Assembly: GCA_947179485.1 (NCBI GenBank)
Contig: OX359247.1
Span: forward strand, 10,073,060-10,137,059
DNA length: 64,000 bases
Source: Allacma fusca
Taxonomy: Eukaryota; Arthropoda; Collembola; Symphypleona; Sminthuridae
Direction of reading: 5' to 3'
The stretch's first letter is position 1; each line of letters starts with the position of its first letter. Of the stretch, positions 48,725-60,611 are shown piece after piece. A program made the position numbers and the translations under genes. The notes beneath the pieces are model-generated. The model saw only the letters and a program-made list of their open reading frames with translations. It searched no databases and had not been told where the DNA came from.

Positions 48725-49213
48725 TCACTTGCTACAAGAGAACAGAGTTATTGCTAATAGTTTTGTTTGAAATAACCTGCACGTTTGCTCTTCATTAGCA
48801 GAAGTGTTAAAAATGTCGATATCTTCCAAGCGTACAAAATATTCAACATGTGGTGGTAGTTTCCTTCCTCCATCCCTGTCGGTCTCCAAAGTAATTTGCT
48901 CGTTTTCTGTTTTGGATTGGTGATTTTTCACAAAATTTAATCCACAAATTAAAATAGTGTTCATATTTTTAATAATAGCAAAATCTCGAAATTGCTTTTT
49001 GCCACTGATTAAATAAAATAGTCTTGCAATTTTCTTGTAAAATGATCCATGTCCTTCCACAAATTGTCCATGTCTCTTAGGTTGATGTTTTCCAATCACT
49101 ATTGATATCGGGCTTTTCTTTTGGATGTAGTAAACGCACGTAAGTGAAATATAAGAAATTTGTGCACCCGTGTCTATCACAGCTTCCACGTTTACTTTAT
49201 TTAACAATGTCAA
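48725..49213 (-). pseudogene. Aspartic protease fragment of the gypsy-like fossil
   Basis: VEAVIDTGAQISYISLTCV carries the DTGA active-site signature of retroviral-type proteases, and ILICGLNFVKNH is the usual later conserved block. It lies between Gag and RT, as expected. Confidence 0.75.
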
Positions 49214-49688
49214 ATTAATTATAATGACTTGTGAACCAAAAATTCTACCTTTAAGTCTATTATGTTCATTTTTCAGATAAGATTCCCTGTCAATAAAATT
49301 ATATGGTATTAGTCTAAGGTCTTTTTCATACTCATTCTCTGAATCCTCAGTTTCCTACTATCACATTTTTCTTTATATATGACTTTTCCATTCTTCCTGT
49401 ACATCCTGTAGGTCTTCCAAATTATAAATTCATACGGACGTAAACTTATCACTTGATTTTAATTCTTCTGTATTTACCAATTGTTGATGACTCAATTTTT
49501 CATTAAAATTGTGTTGAAACTAGTTAGTTTTTCTTTCCCGTGTAGAAATACTAATTAGTTTCCTTGTGGTGGTTGATGCGGAGCTTGAGGTGGATAACTA
49601 ATTCCCGTGAAATGTAAATTGACGGGTGCGGTACATAATTAGTTACAGGTCTTGGTGGTCTCTCAGGTTGGGTTCGTTTGTCAGTCTT

Positions 49689-51060
49689 TTACGTTAAGTC
49701 TTCAATGGGATTCCTAACCGACTTATAATTTTCGGTGCTATTATTATTATTGACAAAATTTGGGTTACCTCGAAAATTCCTGAAAAATTGTCCCCTGAAA
49801 TTTCTTCTAATTCCTAAACCGAATTTGCGACCTCGGAAGTTTTCACGAAACCCTCGGCCTTGGAAGTTTCCTCGTTGAAAATTGTTGAATCGATCTCGGA
49901 TTCTGCATCTAAACGAAGTAGGTACTGTCATTCCTTGTTTAATCCAACAATCCTTCTCCTTATGTCCATACCTCGAATATAAAATTACAATTTCCATTAA
50001 ATTGTATCCCACGCACTAAATCGTCCTTATTTCCTTAATACCATCATCGGATTTTAATTCTAATGTTAATGGAATGTTTTCAGGTTTTGTGTCTTCCTTA
50101 TCCTTGTCCTTTACATCTTGAGGTTTACAGTCCTTGGTCTTTTTGACTAACTCTGACTCCAAAACTTCGTGGAGTCGTTGCTGAAACCTAGGCACATACT
50201 GTAATTGATTGTTCATAATTAACACAGATCTTTAGACAATTTACGGCGCATTTTCTTCACCAACTCCTCACTGTCCATGTCCGGCTTCATTTCAAGTAAA
50301 ATATCATGAACTTGAGTAACAAAATCCTGAGCTGACATGTCTTGTTTTAATTCAAAAGACTTGTGCTTGTCTTCATCCTGAACAGCTTTAACCTTAAGGT
50401 CGTATTGTAAAATGAAGTCCTTCCTAAATTGCTTCCAAATGATCTTCTTTGCTTCATCATTTACCAAATTTTTCCCCAATAATACTTCCTTGCGGATAAA
50501 CTACATTTTGACATTTTGATCTTTAGATTGAGGAGGTAACGCATAGTTCCTAAGAAATAAGTCCATGAAATTTGATGCTGTGCTATGCCTGCTCTTAACC
50601 GTAAAATCCAGGTTTCAGAATTAATTGATGAAAGGTAAGGTCCAATGTTGAGTTTAAGGTTGCTAAATTTTCTCGCCTCAAAATCTGCCTTAGTCTTCTC
50701 AATTTTACAAGTCTTAGTAAATAATACATTTTCATCCAATGTCTCCTCTAGGGATTTGCGTTCTTTAGCTGCTGTAATTTTTGACGTAAAATTTGCAAAT
50801 CAAGTTTGTACTCATCTGGAATGCTGTTCAAAATTATCATTGTGGTTCTCATACTGATTCTCTAACTCCATGTCATCATAAAAATCTGAATAATCGCCGC
50901 TATACTGATTTTTATTACGGCCTGCTGGTACTTCTTCTCTTTCGGTTTTCAAATTCTCCAAATTTTGTATAATCACCATATTCTCTTTTCTCATTTCATC
51001 ATTAATTATCCTCATTTCGGCTAAATCTACCAATAAATCGTCCATAGTAACGACCATTTT
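49689..51060 (-). pseudogene. Gag of the gypsy-like fossil
   Basis: The N-terminal part has a coiled-coil segment (DDLLVDLAEMRIINDEMRKE). The central part has capsid-like QDFVTQVHDILLEM. The C-terminal part has one knuckle remnant (RYGHKEKDC) and a run of RG/FRG repeats like nucleocapsids. Broken in several places. Confidence 0.6.
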
Positions 51061-51403
51061 GTAGTTTAAACCGAATATTATCTATAGTGACTAATGTCCC
51101 AAAACAAAATGCCACTTATACCAGGTAAGAGTACAGTACAAAGTTAACGGAAAAAATATTTTCCTTCTCTGTGACCCGTAAAGTTCAATTGAATGATGGG
51201 ATCAGCCATCTTGTAATTGTCCTCATGGTCAGCACAGCATGCTTCCAATCATCAGCCATGGAAGTCCTCGACTAATGTTACGAATGAACGCCAGGTCCTT
51301 GCTGGTATCAACGGTAAATATTTTAGCGGTCATCGCCTCCTTCTTGGATTCACCATGAACTGACTATTTATTTATTTTCCAAAGTAACTTTCTTTAAAAA
51401 TCG

Positions 51404-51421
51404 TCCGGCAAACTTCCACCA
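51404..51421 (-). other. Primer-binding site of the gypsy-like fossil
   Basis: On the minus strand TGGTGGAAGTTTGCCGG directly follows the LTR end CA. A TGG at the LTR edge is the hallmark of a tRNA 3'-CCA primer site. The tRNA was not identified. Confidence 0.65.
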
Positions 51422-51476
51422 TGAAACGATGTTGTTTTCAGTTCTTTAATTACTTGTCCTAATTATGCGATACACT
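51422..51476 (-). repeat. 5' LTR of the gypsy-like fossil, part A
   Basis: Matches 35760-35815. The LTR is interrupted at TACACT by the LINE at 51477-58203 and resumes at 58204. Confidence 0.75.
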
Positions 51477-51716
51477 GACTTGTGCGACACACTGACTGCT
51501 GAGCTGTGTGGTTATATTGCTTTGCAGCGATGGTTTCCTGACTACCATGTAAAGTTACGAAGGGCTGCTAGCCCTTTCACATGTATAGGAGCTGGGTTGT
51601 GTAATTCCCTCGGAAACGTTACAGCGTTTGGACCATCATCTACTCTGATTTTGATAATTGAAAACTGTTCTCTACTTATTACTTTTACTCTGCTGTGCTA
51701 ACGTGTGTTCTGTAAA

Positions 51717-52159
51717 ATGGGAATATCCGATACTATTTGTAAATTCTGTAATACAAAGATCCGGAGAAATGTATGATCCTTGAGGTGTTTTAAATGTAGA
51801 GTATTTTCATAGAAAATGTATTAATGTTTGCTTGTCCATGTACCGTAATATGGACCTTGATCTCTGGACCTGCAAATTGTGTGAAGAGGGTGCTCTGTCT
51901 AAAGATCATTGCCTTCAAAACATCGAACCTGCTGAACTACTTTCATCCACCACACCTCAGACCAGATATGCACACACACATAACCGTAAACTTGTCAAAT
52001 TTTTGTTTTTAAATATTAACAATTTTTCTTTTTATAGATTTGAGGAAATGAAGGAACTTGTATATGACAATACAATTGACGTTGTGACGCCAGCTGAGAC
52101 CTTTTTTGACGACAAGAAAAACCTTTTCCTATATGATTTACCTGGCTATACACTGCTTA
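51717..52159 (+). pseudogene. LINE ORF N-terminal part: PHD-like finger and endonuclease start
   Basis: From ATG 51717 a finger can be read: ICKFCNTKIRRN, then LRCFKC, then CLSMYRNMDLDLWTCKLCEE. Together these give the spaced C/H ligands of a PHD-type finger, though stops at 51765 and later interrupt it and the frame changes by 51832. Then KFLFLNINNFSF (endonuclease motif with the catalytic Asn) and TPAETFFDDKK, where the usual ETxL glutamate is kept. The frame runs to the TTA at 52157-52159, where the Harbinger element begins. Confidence 0.6.
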
Positions 52160-52446
52160 TGCTGGGTTTATAGTCGACATTTTTTTTCATTTCACTCAAT
52201 GATTCGCACGTTTTCACGTATGGTTCACATTTATAGTCGCTTTCGTGAAACTTTTTTCATTCAAGTTTCACGCGGCAATCATTTCACGGCAGTTTCATGA
52301 TTTCCGTGCATTTATAGTTCCCACAGTCGTGAAAATTTTCATTCGCTTTTCAGTTTTATCAAAGTTGAAACTGTTTCAACTTTTGACAGCGTGAAAGAAG
52401 AATGAAAAGTCCAAAACTAGTGAATGCTCTATAATTTGCAATCAAA

Positions 52447-53474
52447 ATGTCACGAAAAAGAACTGCTAGGGCCAGTAAAGCTGAGTTTGAGCAAAAAATA
52501 ATAGAAGAGGTAAAGAAACGACCTTTTCTTTATAAAAAACAACATCCTGATCACAAAAATGCATTAATTGTTGCAAATGCTTGGAAAAGGATCTTTGAGG
52601 AACTTGGAGAAAATTCGTTCACTGCTTCAGGTAATTTTAAACAAAAATTAAACAAATGTAGGAATTTACCACAACTAAAATTAAACAGGCATAATTTTTT
52701 TACATTTTATATTTTTATTATGAAGGACCAGAATGCGCGGACATGTGGTCATCATTGTGGTCTCAATTCCTGGGGTTCAAAAGGAGAGTTGCCGGAAGTA
52801 CAGGAAAAGCCGGAGGAAAAAGACCGACGTTTAGGCATGAGTTTGCAATGAGAGAGTTCGATGACAAGGAGTATGAAGAAAAGTAAATAAAAAATACCCG
52901 CTATATTATTGTCTCAATATCACCTGATTATACCTCGATTTCTAAAATATTTATAATTACATTTAGCACAATGAGCAACGTGTCTGATTTGAACGATGAT
53001 GAGGAGCCGGAAACTTCTGAGGTAGAGGTGGTGTTCAACAACAACGGGGAAATTCAAGTCAGCACAACGCCCTCACCAACTTCCGGAGATGAGTCTTCTT
53101 CGAACCAGAGTTTTTTTAAAGGTCGTACTCATGAAAAATCAAAGGTGACATTTAATATTTCAAAGGAGACTAGTGTTGCATTTAAAGACTTTAGCAGTAT
53201 GTTTTGTTCCAATGAGTTAGTTCTGTGGTCTCATAATATTCAAACCCGGTAAAATTATTATTTACAGCAGAAGAGGATGATGACTGATTTCGAGCAAGAA
53301 ATGGTCAACATGTTGAAGACCACAGAACCGGAGAAGGATGAATTTGAGCTTTTTGGTAATACCATTGCAGCCAAACTAAGGAAGATTAGTGCCCGGGATG
53401 AAAGTAGTGCCTCCCACCTCCAGTTTGGAATTTTTGATCTTATCTACACTACTGAAAAGGATTTACTACGTTAA
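52447..53474 (+). CDS. Harbinger partner protein, MADF-BESS-like (spliced)
   Basis: Exon 1 (52447-52630) encodes MSRKRTARASK and a MADF-like start (IIEEVKKRPFLYKKQHPDHK, then ANAWKRIFEELG). A GT donor follows at 52631. Exon 2 (52726-52882) reads CADMWSSLWSQFLGFKRRV and RPTFRHEFAM. A donor at 52883 and acceptor before 52967 join it in phase to exon 3 (DLNDDEEPETSEVEVVF), an acidic linker. The last exon (from about 53270) reads ELFGNTIAAKLRKI, a BESS-like motif. The exon 3/4 junction is not settled. MADF/Myb-like partners of PIF/Harbinger transposases bind the termini and help nuclear import of the transposase. BESS mediates protein contacts. Confidence 0.7.
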
Positions 53475-53651
53475 AGCGATGTGCAACAATAAGTACTGGA
53501 GTATATATTACAACACTATTAGTCAAATGTTATTCGTGTAGATATTTATTTTGAAGCATTTTAATTGCATATAACCAAAATGTTGAAGCGTCTGGATTAA
53601 AATTAATTTATATAATATTTTATCTAAAATAAACAAAAACTATATTTTAAT

Positions 53652-55147
53652 TCACTCATATCCACGAAGTACGTAACTTCTCTGCCAATGCACACTGCCT
53701 TCTTCAGAATTAAAGTAGTCCTTGAATTTTTCCCTCACTTCAAAAGCTTCTGTTGTAGCATTATTACTCCCTTGACGTACAATTCTGGACAAATGTACGT
53801 CATCTTCACGCCAGTTTCCTTCTACTACAACCCCATTCGCAACTCGGTCTGTAGTAAGACCATCCATGTCTTTTCTCTGCATCAGAAAATTGTGTAAAAT
53901 GACAGTGGTTTTGACTATTAGCCTCACCAAATCCAATGACCCATTGATGGGACTGTGATAAATCCTCCATCTTGATGAAAGTATTCCAAACGCGTTTTCC
54001 ACCACCATTCGGGCTCGGGAGAGTCGGTAGTTAAAAATGCTTTCCTCGGCTGTTGTTGTCTTGGTGGGATATGGCTTCAACATGTAGCATTTGAGAGGGA
54101 AAGCATCATCGGCTACAATAACAGGAGGTAATGATTTACCGGAAGGTAAAATTCTTGGAGCTGGGAAGCTAAAGCTGTTGTTGATTAGTTTCTTTCCTAA
54201 ATTGGAGTTTTTTAGTACCCCTCCGTCTGAGTTAGAACCGGATGAGCCAATGTCAACTAGTATGAACTGATAATTAGCATCCACAACCGCCATCAAAACT
54301 ACGGAGAAGAATCCTTTGTAGTTAATAAACTGTGATCCAGAATGTCCAGGAGAACGAATACGAACATGTTTTCTATCAATGCTGCCCACACACATAGGAA
54401 AGTCCCATTTTGTTTCGAATTCTTGCATTATTTTCTCAAAGTCCTGATGACCTGGAACTGGAAGACACTCCTTTTCAAATTCTTCACAAATTGCTACCAT
54501 GACTTCTCTTACAATCTTGCTTATGCTGGCTGAACTTACACGGTAGTTTAAAGCCAGTGAAATGTGCGAGTTTCCTGAGGCTAGGTACCTTGTAAATCGT
54601 CAGAGCATAGTTGGGGAAATTAATTTATAGTGCATTTAGTTCCAGTATATAAATTTTAATGTACATTTAAATAAGCTTGTAAATATATGACAATAATAAA
54701 ATTAAAATATAAGCGGTGCAAGTGGTAGCTACCTTAATGTAATGGACAGTCTCTCTAAAGGTGTGATTGGTCTGCAATGATTTGGGGCATGGGATATTTT
54801 GGCCAAAATCCTCGTATAAATTAGGTCAAACGTCTCCTTGTCCATCCTGTAGTTACATTCAATTATTATAGTAGAGAGCCCTATTTCTTATGATCATAGT
54901 TTATTATCCACATGTTTATTTATTATACTAGTTTGTAAAACCAAATATCATTTACAACTTACCGGAAGTACCTGTGGTGGTACATGGGATCATCGGCAAG
55001 TTCACGAACTAAACTTATTTCCCCTTGGACATTGCGTCTCTTCAAAATCGGTCTAATATGCATTGACCGAAACCGTTTCTTGTCCCGATTATTTATCTTC
55101 CATGCAAGAAGAAATTTTAGTAGTTTACGTTTATTCACGGCTGCCAT
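53652..55147 (-). CDS. PIF/Harbinger transposase (DDE_Tnp_4), three exons, intact
   Basis: Exons 55147-54963, 54846-54733 and 54588-53652 have GT/AG junctions with matching phase and total 1236 nt, giving 411 residues plus stop. The N-terminus is basic and ends in HHRYFR. Residues 62-100 read MDKETFDLIY...ITPLERLSITLR, and exon 3 opens YLASGNSHISLAL, the usual helix-turn-helix-like region. The catalytic triad is D171 (VGSIDRKHV), D260 (IVADDAFPL) and E297 (RARMVVENAFG). FNYRLSRAR and ILSSRWRI are diagnostic of the family. It cuts and pastes at TWA targets. Length is typical of animal HARBI1-like transposases (about 350-430). Confidence 0.92.
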
Positions 55148-55370
55148 TTTTATGGCAGGTCAAAGATCACTGACTTAAAACTTTACAATTGTAGGTTTCT
55201 AGTTTTCCGTGAGTAAAAATGCAGTGAAGACGAACGAAAATATTAGCTCAGCTTTCGCGCGTGAATCGTTCGAACTATAAATCATAGGAATTATAACTTC
55301 ATGAAAGTTGCGTGAAAAAGATTGGTCAGTGAAAAGTCAATGAAAAATCAAAGCGACTATAAACAAGGCA

Positions 55371-57371
55371 TTACTCATAATAGGAAAACAAATAAAAAAG
55401 GTGGTGGTTTACTGTTCTATATACATATGCGTCTCAGACATATGCATTTGGACTTAGCAATTGATACCTTTAACTCAAATGTAGAGTACATTGCCTATAA
55501 AATTGGCCTCTCAGAATTTCAGTCCATGATTATTGTTATTCTATATAGACCTCCTTCCAGTTCTATTGAGAAATTTATGTTCTTTTTAGACAATCTCCTT
55601 AAAACATTTATGACACACAAGACACAGTGCATGATTGTAGGAGATATTAATATCGACCTCTCTAATGCTAACTTAGATACTGTCAAGCTGCTGTCCTGTA
55701 TTGGTATGTATAGCTTCAAACAAATTATTGACGTTCAGACCTGTAGAGTCCAAGGGAAAAAACCCTCGAGCTCACTCATTGACCACTTATATATACCTGT
55801 ACAGAAGCACATTCAGTGGAAAACATGCACTACTGGGCTCTCAGACCATGATATCTTAATGTTTGACTTATCTTTTAAAAAGGCAGGTAGCAACACACCT
55901 AAAATTGTTCAACATAAGGACTTTGTGAACTGTAATTGGAATATTCTCAATACTGAGATATGTAAAATTAATTGGGAATTTCTTGATAATGAATTGTACT
56001 CTATCGATTTTATATATAATGTTATAAATACAACCATACGTGTGTTACTTGAGGATGTATTACCCATAAGGTGTAAGCGCATTAAAGCAAACTCTAAAAC
56101 CTGGGTAAATAAGCACATACGATTGCTCATTAAAACATGTGCAAACATACATCAATTTTAAACAACGACCCTAATTTATGGGCAGAGTATATTAAGTTAC
56201 GTGCAGAGGTGAAAATTGAAATCTATAAGACAAAACGAAAGTATTTCCGTGCAGAACTGTCCTGCCATGAACATAATCCTAAGCAAGTATGGAATATCAT
56301 TGACTCTGTATTGGGTGTACCACGTAAATCTAATAGTAATATTGAAACATTATACACTAGTCCTGATAATGATGCTACTACAAGTAATAACCCCGCAATA
56401 TGTGACTTGTTAGCTAATTCATTCACTGTGCCGTGCTCCTATATTGATAGTGATATAGTAATGTTTAAAAACCTGGTACCGATAAACTCTGAATGTAATG
56501 TAATTGATGGAAAGGAAGTTTGGAATGCTTATACAGCTCTGAAACCTAAAGGTAGTACCCATGATATAATTAACCACACTGTATTTGGAAAATCTTCAAT
56601 TGTTACACCTATACTAGTACTGTTTAACTTAACTAATACTGCTACATGGTTCTTTTCCATCTCACTTTAAGACTGTCAAAGTCGCCCACATTTATAAAGG
56701 TAAAGGAAGTAAATTCTAAGGATTCTTATCGTCCTATCCATTCATTACCTTTCTTAAACAAATTATTTGAAAAGATTATTTACAAGTGCCTTCTTTTGCA
56801 ATGTGGCAGTCGTATTGATGAAAACCAGCACGGCTTCCGACGTGGTAGATCTTGTTTTACTGCTGTTTTTGTGTTTGTACACAGAATGTGTACATATCTG
56901 GGATTACCACCAGTTAAAGTACTAGCTGTATTTGTAGATCTACGCAAAGCGTTCAATTCAGTCTCCAGACTCCTTCTATTAAATAAAATTCAAACAAACT
57001 TCAACTGTGATATGTATATTCTAAGGATTTTAACTGATTATTTATATGAAAGAAAATTTAAAATTATTGTAAACAACTCTACCTCTAATCTGTACAATGA
57101 CTTAAACGGTGTTCCACAGGGCTCAATCCTTGGACCTTTCCTGTTTATTATGTTTTTCTCTGATATTGGGGCATGCTTAATTATAGAATATGTTGCGTAT
57201 GCAGATGATTTGGTCATATTTATGTACGATACCTGTCTGGATATACTATTTGATGGCATGCAACGTTGGTTAGACAAATTATGTACCTGGATGAATGGCA
57301 ATGTTCTATCTGTGAATGTTGATAAACTATGTACGTTCTATATCATAAGGCTAAGAGCAACCCGACACTAA
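55371..57371 (+). pseudogene. LINE endonuclease remainder and reverse transcriptase
   Basis: Continues the LINE after the Harbinger element: KKGGGLLFYIHMRL, VGDINIDLSN, SSLIDHLYIP and GLSDHDILMF are the later APE endonuclease motifs. Next come the RT regions SYRPIHSLPFLNKLFEKII, ENQHGFRRGRSC, AVFVDLRKAFNS (first Asp), GVPQGSILGPFLFI and the catalytic YADDLVIF near 57200. At least two frame changes occur (near 56150 and 56650) and the C-terminal part is decayed. The QGSILGP block is typical of the CR1/jockey group. Confidence 0.8.
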
Positions 57372-58203
57372 TAGATGTCTATATGTCAATAATAATGAGA
57401 TATGTAGAGTATGGAGCTTCAAGTATCTCGGTGTTCACATAGATGATAAACTCAATTTCAATGACCATTTTAATTTTTTATAGCAGAAGGTCTCAAAAAC
57501 ACTGGGAATTATCTTGAGGGCACGACGAAGCCTCTGTGACAAATCGATGAGACAAGTTATCAATTCTTTTGTTTTCTCACAGATTGACTATTGTATTCTC
57601 GTATGGAGTAGTGTATGTAAATCTAAATTAGACTTATTGCAAGACAAAATAGAGTTCTCTGCTTGTTTTATACGTACCTAAGTCCAGGATAAAACCTTAC
57701 TGCCACCTCTCATATGTCTACGAGAGCTTTAACATACTTAACTTGTATGAGCGTATTCTATATTACAGTTGTAAATTTGTTTTCTCTACCATTCAACATG
57801 GCCATTCTGTAAATTACATAAATGGTGTGTTCCTAGTTAAGTTCGTTTCATCCCGCCTGCGTTGTTCTTCCAATGTTGCTATGTTTCACCCCCTGGTCAA
57901 AACTAATATTTCCATGAAAAATATACTGTATCTCTGCATTAAAGCAATTAATGATCTTCCTAGTGGCCTACGCTTGAGGGAGTGTGCGTATACCGTATTG
58001 GATAAAATGTTAAGCACATTCTTGTCAAACGAAATAATAATGTAAGCTAAACAATGATTATGTTTACTTGACCCGGTCTACTCTTGATAAATCTCATTTC
58101 ACGAATTTGTACCCATTGTGTACAGAGTGAAAACCAGCATTTATGTTGACTTCTTTGACACGTGAATTGGTAAAGACAATAATAATAATAATAATAATAA
58201 TAA
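57372..58203 (+). pseudogene. LINE C-terminal remnant and 3' tail
   Basis: Broken coding remnants (YERILYYSCKFVFSTIQHGH; AINDLPSGLRLRE near 57940) match the ends of CR1/jockey-type ORF2. Then a 3' UTR and a tail of AAT repeats (58165-58203). Confidence 0.6.
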
Positions 58204-58441
58204 TACACTCCGATCTTTACTTCTAATTACTGTAGGTTAGTTGCATTTGGGGTGAGCACTCACTCTCGCCTATGAAAGGTTGACTCTTACTAGTCTAACG
58301 AGTGGGGAATTAAACCTTTTACCAACACTCAGTAATTTCATTTTTCTCATTTTAACTGATTCTAAGATAAATAAATCAGTCCAAACTCCAAGCCATTTAA
58401 TTGTCCTATTTCCAACTTTTATGTATAGATTTTGATCGAAA
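58204..58441 (-). repeat. 5' LTR of the gypsy-like fossil, part B
   Basis: Collinear with 35815-36036. Together with 51422-51476 it makes one LTR opened by the LINE. Similarity to the other copy ends near 58441. Confidence 0.7.
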
Positions 58442-59389
58442 CTTTGACACAGGTTTTAATCATCTTATTACTAGAATCCTATAATTCTACTCACAACCTA
58501 CTCCTAGATTTTCTAGTCCGTTCCTAAAAATTTCCACACTTCCTAAAACACTTCCTTACTCTTCCGTGGCTTCCTCTTCTCTGACTTGCTCGTCCCGCTC
58601 CTTATTTTTAACGGTCCTCGTTCTATCTCCTCGTGCCCCATCGCTGGCTTACTCTCCATCTCTAAATCTTACTGTTTATCCTTTTGCCCCTTATCCTATT
58701 TTTATATCTTTCGAAACGAAATGTTCAGCATGAATATTGAATTTTTTGAGTATCCTTATTATTAAAGGCTACTTTATGTCCGTTTATTTAAAGTTTCGCG
58801 CTTTCATAGTTCAATGGCATCACACAACGCCCAAAAGGTGGCATGCCAGGCACTTCTTATGATTAACGAGCAATACCTGTCCGTTTTTTTAAAGTGTTGC
58901 TTTTAATATAAGTGCGCACAGTTTAGGCATACAACAAGTCGAACCCGACTTTCATTTATTTTGTCAGAGGAAACTTATAAACATAAGTTATATCCTAAGA
59001 CTTTATCCAGGTAAATATTATTTACAAATCACGTTAAGTTAAAAATGCAATAATTTTAAGTAACATGCAGCACAAAAAGAATGAGAACAGCTATTGAAGC
59101 TTCCCCAAGCATAGCTTTAGAAAGAGACCGCAGATAATCATCAAGCTTTTTAAATTTTAACGAAGTTAAGTCACAAGTATAGACGAAATAGATTCCAAAT
59201 CGATTATGTCTATGTCGGCTATATCATGAAATTAATTATCAAAGTTTGACTGTTAATTTATTTGATATGGGGGCTCTCACACATCACTAAATACAACGTG
59301 TCTTTCAGCCATGTGAAGCTACATTAACGTTCAGATCAGCCTGCAAATTTTATTCACGTGAACTTAAAGTTAAGTTATTGCGGTAAACA
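58442..59389. other. No gene recognised
   Basis: AT-rich, with a pyrimidine-rich patch near 58500-58720. No coding domain seen. Confidence 0.4.
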
Positions 59390-59653
59390 AATACTTGCAA
59401 AATACCTGAAATTGCAAGTTCGGGTTCAGGTATTTTGAATTCGTCGAACCAAACCTGTACGTGACATTGAGCTCAGGTATATTTTTTAAACCCGAACTTG
59501 ATCGTAACCCGACCTGTAATATCAGGTGCGAATCCTGGATGTACCCGCACTTGACCCGAATCTCAGGTACTTTTTTTGTAGCTGACCCGAACTTGGCCCA
59601 AACCCGACCCGACGGGTATTTTTCAGGTACTACCTGATACCTGCAAGCCGCTC
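59390..59653. repeat. Word-rich hAT-like end (ACCTGA/ACCCGA family)
   Basis: The right end, reverse-complemented, begins CAGAGCGGCTTGCAGGTA, close in design to the CAGAGC ends at 19980 and 43720. The interior repeats ACCTGA and ACCCGAAC words. A matching left end was not found, so it is one-ended or truncated. Confidence 0.55.
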
Positions 59654-59959
59654 TGCTCTCAATCCATGCTCCAGACGATCCCGATGTAAATGAGATTTTA
59701 TGCTCATCTGCCAAGACCCAGGGGACGGAGGGAACTGATCTTGTTGATCCATTAATTAAAGTCTGGACTGAAATAATTAAAGACGGTATAGGGGAGGAGG
59801 CTCTGACGAAGCTAAAGCAGTCACCCAGTCCCTAGGAACTGTAACGCCATTGCTGCCCCAGTACATAATTGGGAAGTACAGGCTAGCATTGCTCTAAATA
59901 CTAAGCTTCTCAGAAAGGAAGGATATTTTGTAGCTCAGCAGCAACAGTTAGCGTGTGGA

Positions 59960-60442
59960 TTGTCGGGGATCGGGAGCGCTATAGGTCAGTTAGTCAAGGT
60001 TTCTGTCAACGACATAGACAACTTCAGAGCCAAACTGGAAGTTGTAAAGGCTTTGAGTGACTCAGGAAGAATTCTTGCTGACCTACAGCACAAGCTGTCC
60101 TTGGCTCGCAGGGCCCATATAACACCGACTATAAACATATTCATGAAGAATATTGCCGACACCAGTCCAGTAGAGTTGCACCTATACGGCAAAAATTTCA
60201 AAGAAAAAGTCGAAGCTGCAAAAGCTATAGAGAAAGTAGGTAAGAAGCTTCCGAAGGCAAAACCAACAAAGCCGCCCTCCAAACCTCCCTCAGATAGACC
60301 TCGTCATCAACAGCAGCAGCGAAATCCCCCTTTAAACTTTCAGCGCCCGCAGAACGCGAAGACCAATGCGTGGAAAGACGGGCGGTCTCAACAGAGCCAA
60401 CGGGAATCCCCGACACGGGATCGTTACCGTCGAGCTCGCTAA
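59960..60442 (+). pseudogene. Gag-like part of the DIRS-like element
   Basis: 160 residues are visible: a helical segment (VKVSVNDIDNFRAKLEVVKAL), a middle part, and a C-terminal tail rich in K/P then Q/R (PRHQQQQRNPPLNFQRPQN) that would bind RNA. This is the usual layout of DIRS first-ORF proteins. Confidence 0.55.
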
Positions 60443-60611
60443 ACGTAAGTGAATATGCTGGTACCATTCTAAACTTTGTCAAATTGGAAAAATATAACTA
60501 GGGACGCTGAGGTTTTGAAGTGGGTATCCGGCTGAGTTACCGTTTGTCTCTCTCCCACACCAGTCAGTTGTTCCAGCTGACCCGGTCTTATCTGATAGTG
60601 ATTCTCGGGAA

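Larger units (their letters stand above)
38766..51421 (-). mobile_element. Old Ty3/gypsy-like element, internal region, broken and rearranged by insertions
   Basis: On the minus strand from high to low coordinate: Gag (about 51060-49689), protease (49213-48725), reverse transcriptase (about 47890-47290), integrase core (45054-44821), then a long Asn/Lys-rich region of unknown character (about 43560-38766). The 5' LTR begins right after it at 51422. It is broken in many places. It hosts a SINE, a hAT-like element and an ORF1-only LINE, and the 5' LTR hosts another LINE. Older than all of these. Confidence 0.75.
52160..55370. mobile_element. PIF/Harbinger DNA transposon, apparently intact
   Basis: TTA target duplications at 52157-52159 and 55371-55373 fit PIF/Harbinger. 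The 17-bp ends share TGC then GTTTATAGTCG. Subterminal regions repeat TTTATAGT and TTTCACG words. It carries a MADF-BESS-like gene on the plus strand and a spliced DDE transposase on the minus strand, in convergent orientation, the standard two-gene layout. Removing it restores the LINE endonuclease frame across the site (GYTLL then THNRKT). All transposase catalytic residues are present, so it may be autonomous. Confidence 0.9.
51477..58203 (+). mobile_element. PHD-finger LINE (CR1/jockey-like), decayed, split by a Harbinger transposon
   Basis: TACACT is found at 51471-51476 and 58204-58209 and is the likely target duplication. Parts in order: PHD-like zinc finger (about 51730-51895), endonuclease (from about 51990, resuming at 55371), reverse transcriptase (about 56160-57360), and an AAT-repeat tail (58165-58203). 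Without the 3.2-kb Harbinger insertion it is about 3.5 kb. It has several stops and frameshifts and is not functional. Confidence 0.8.
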
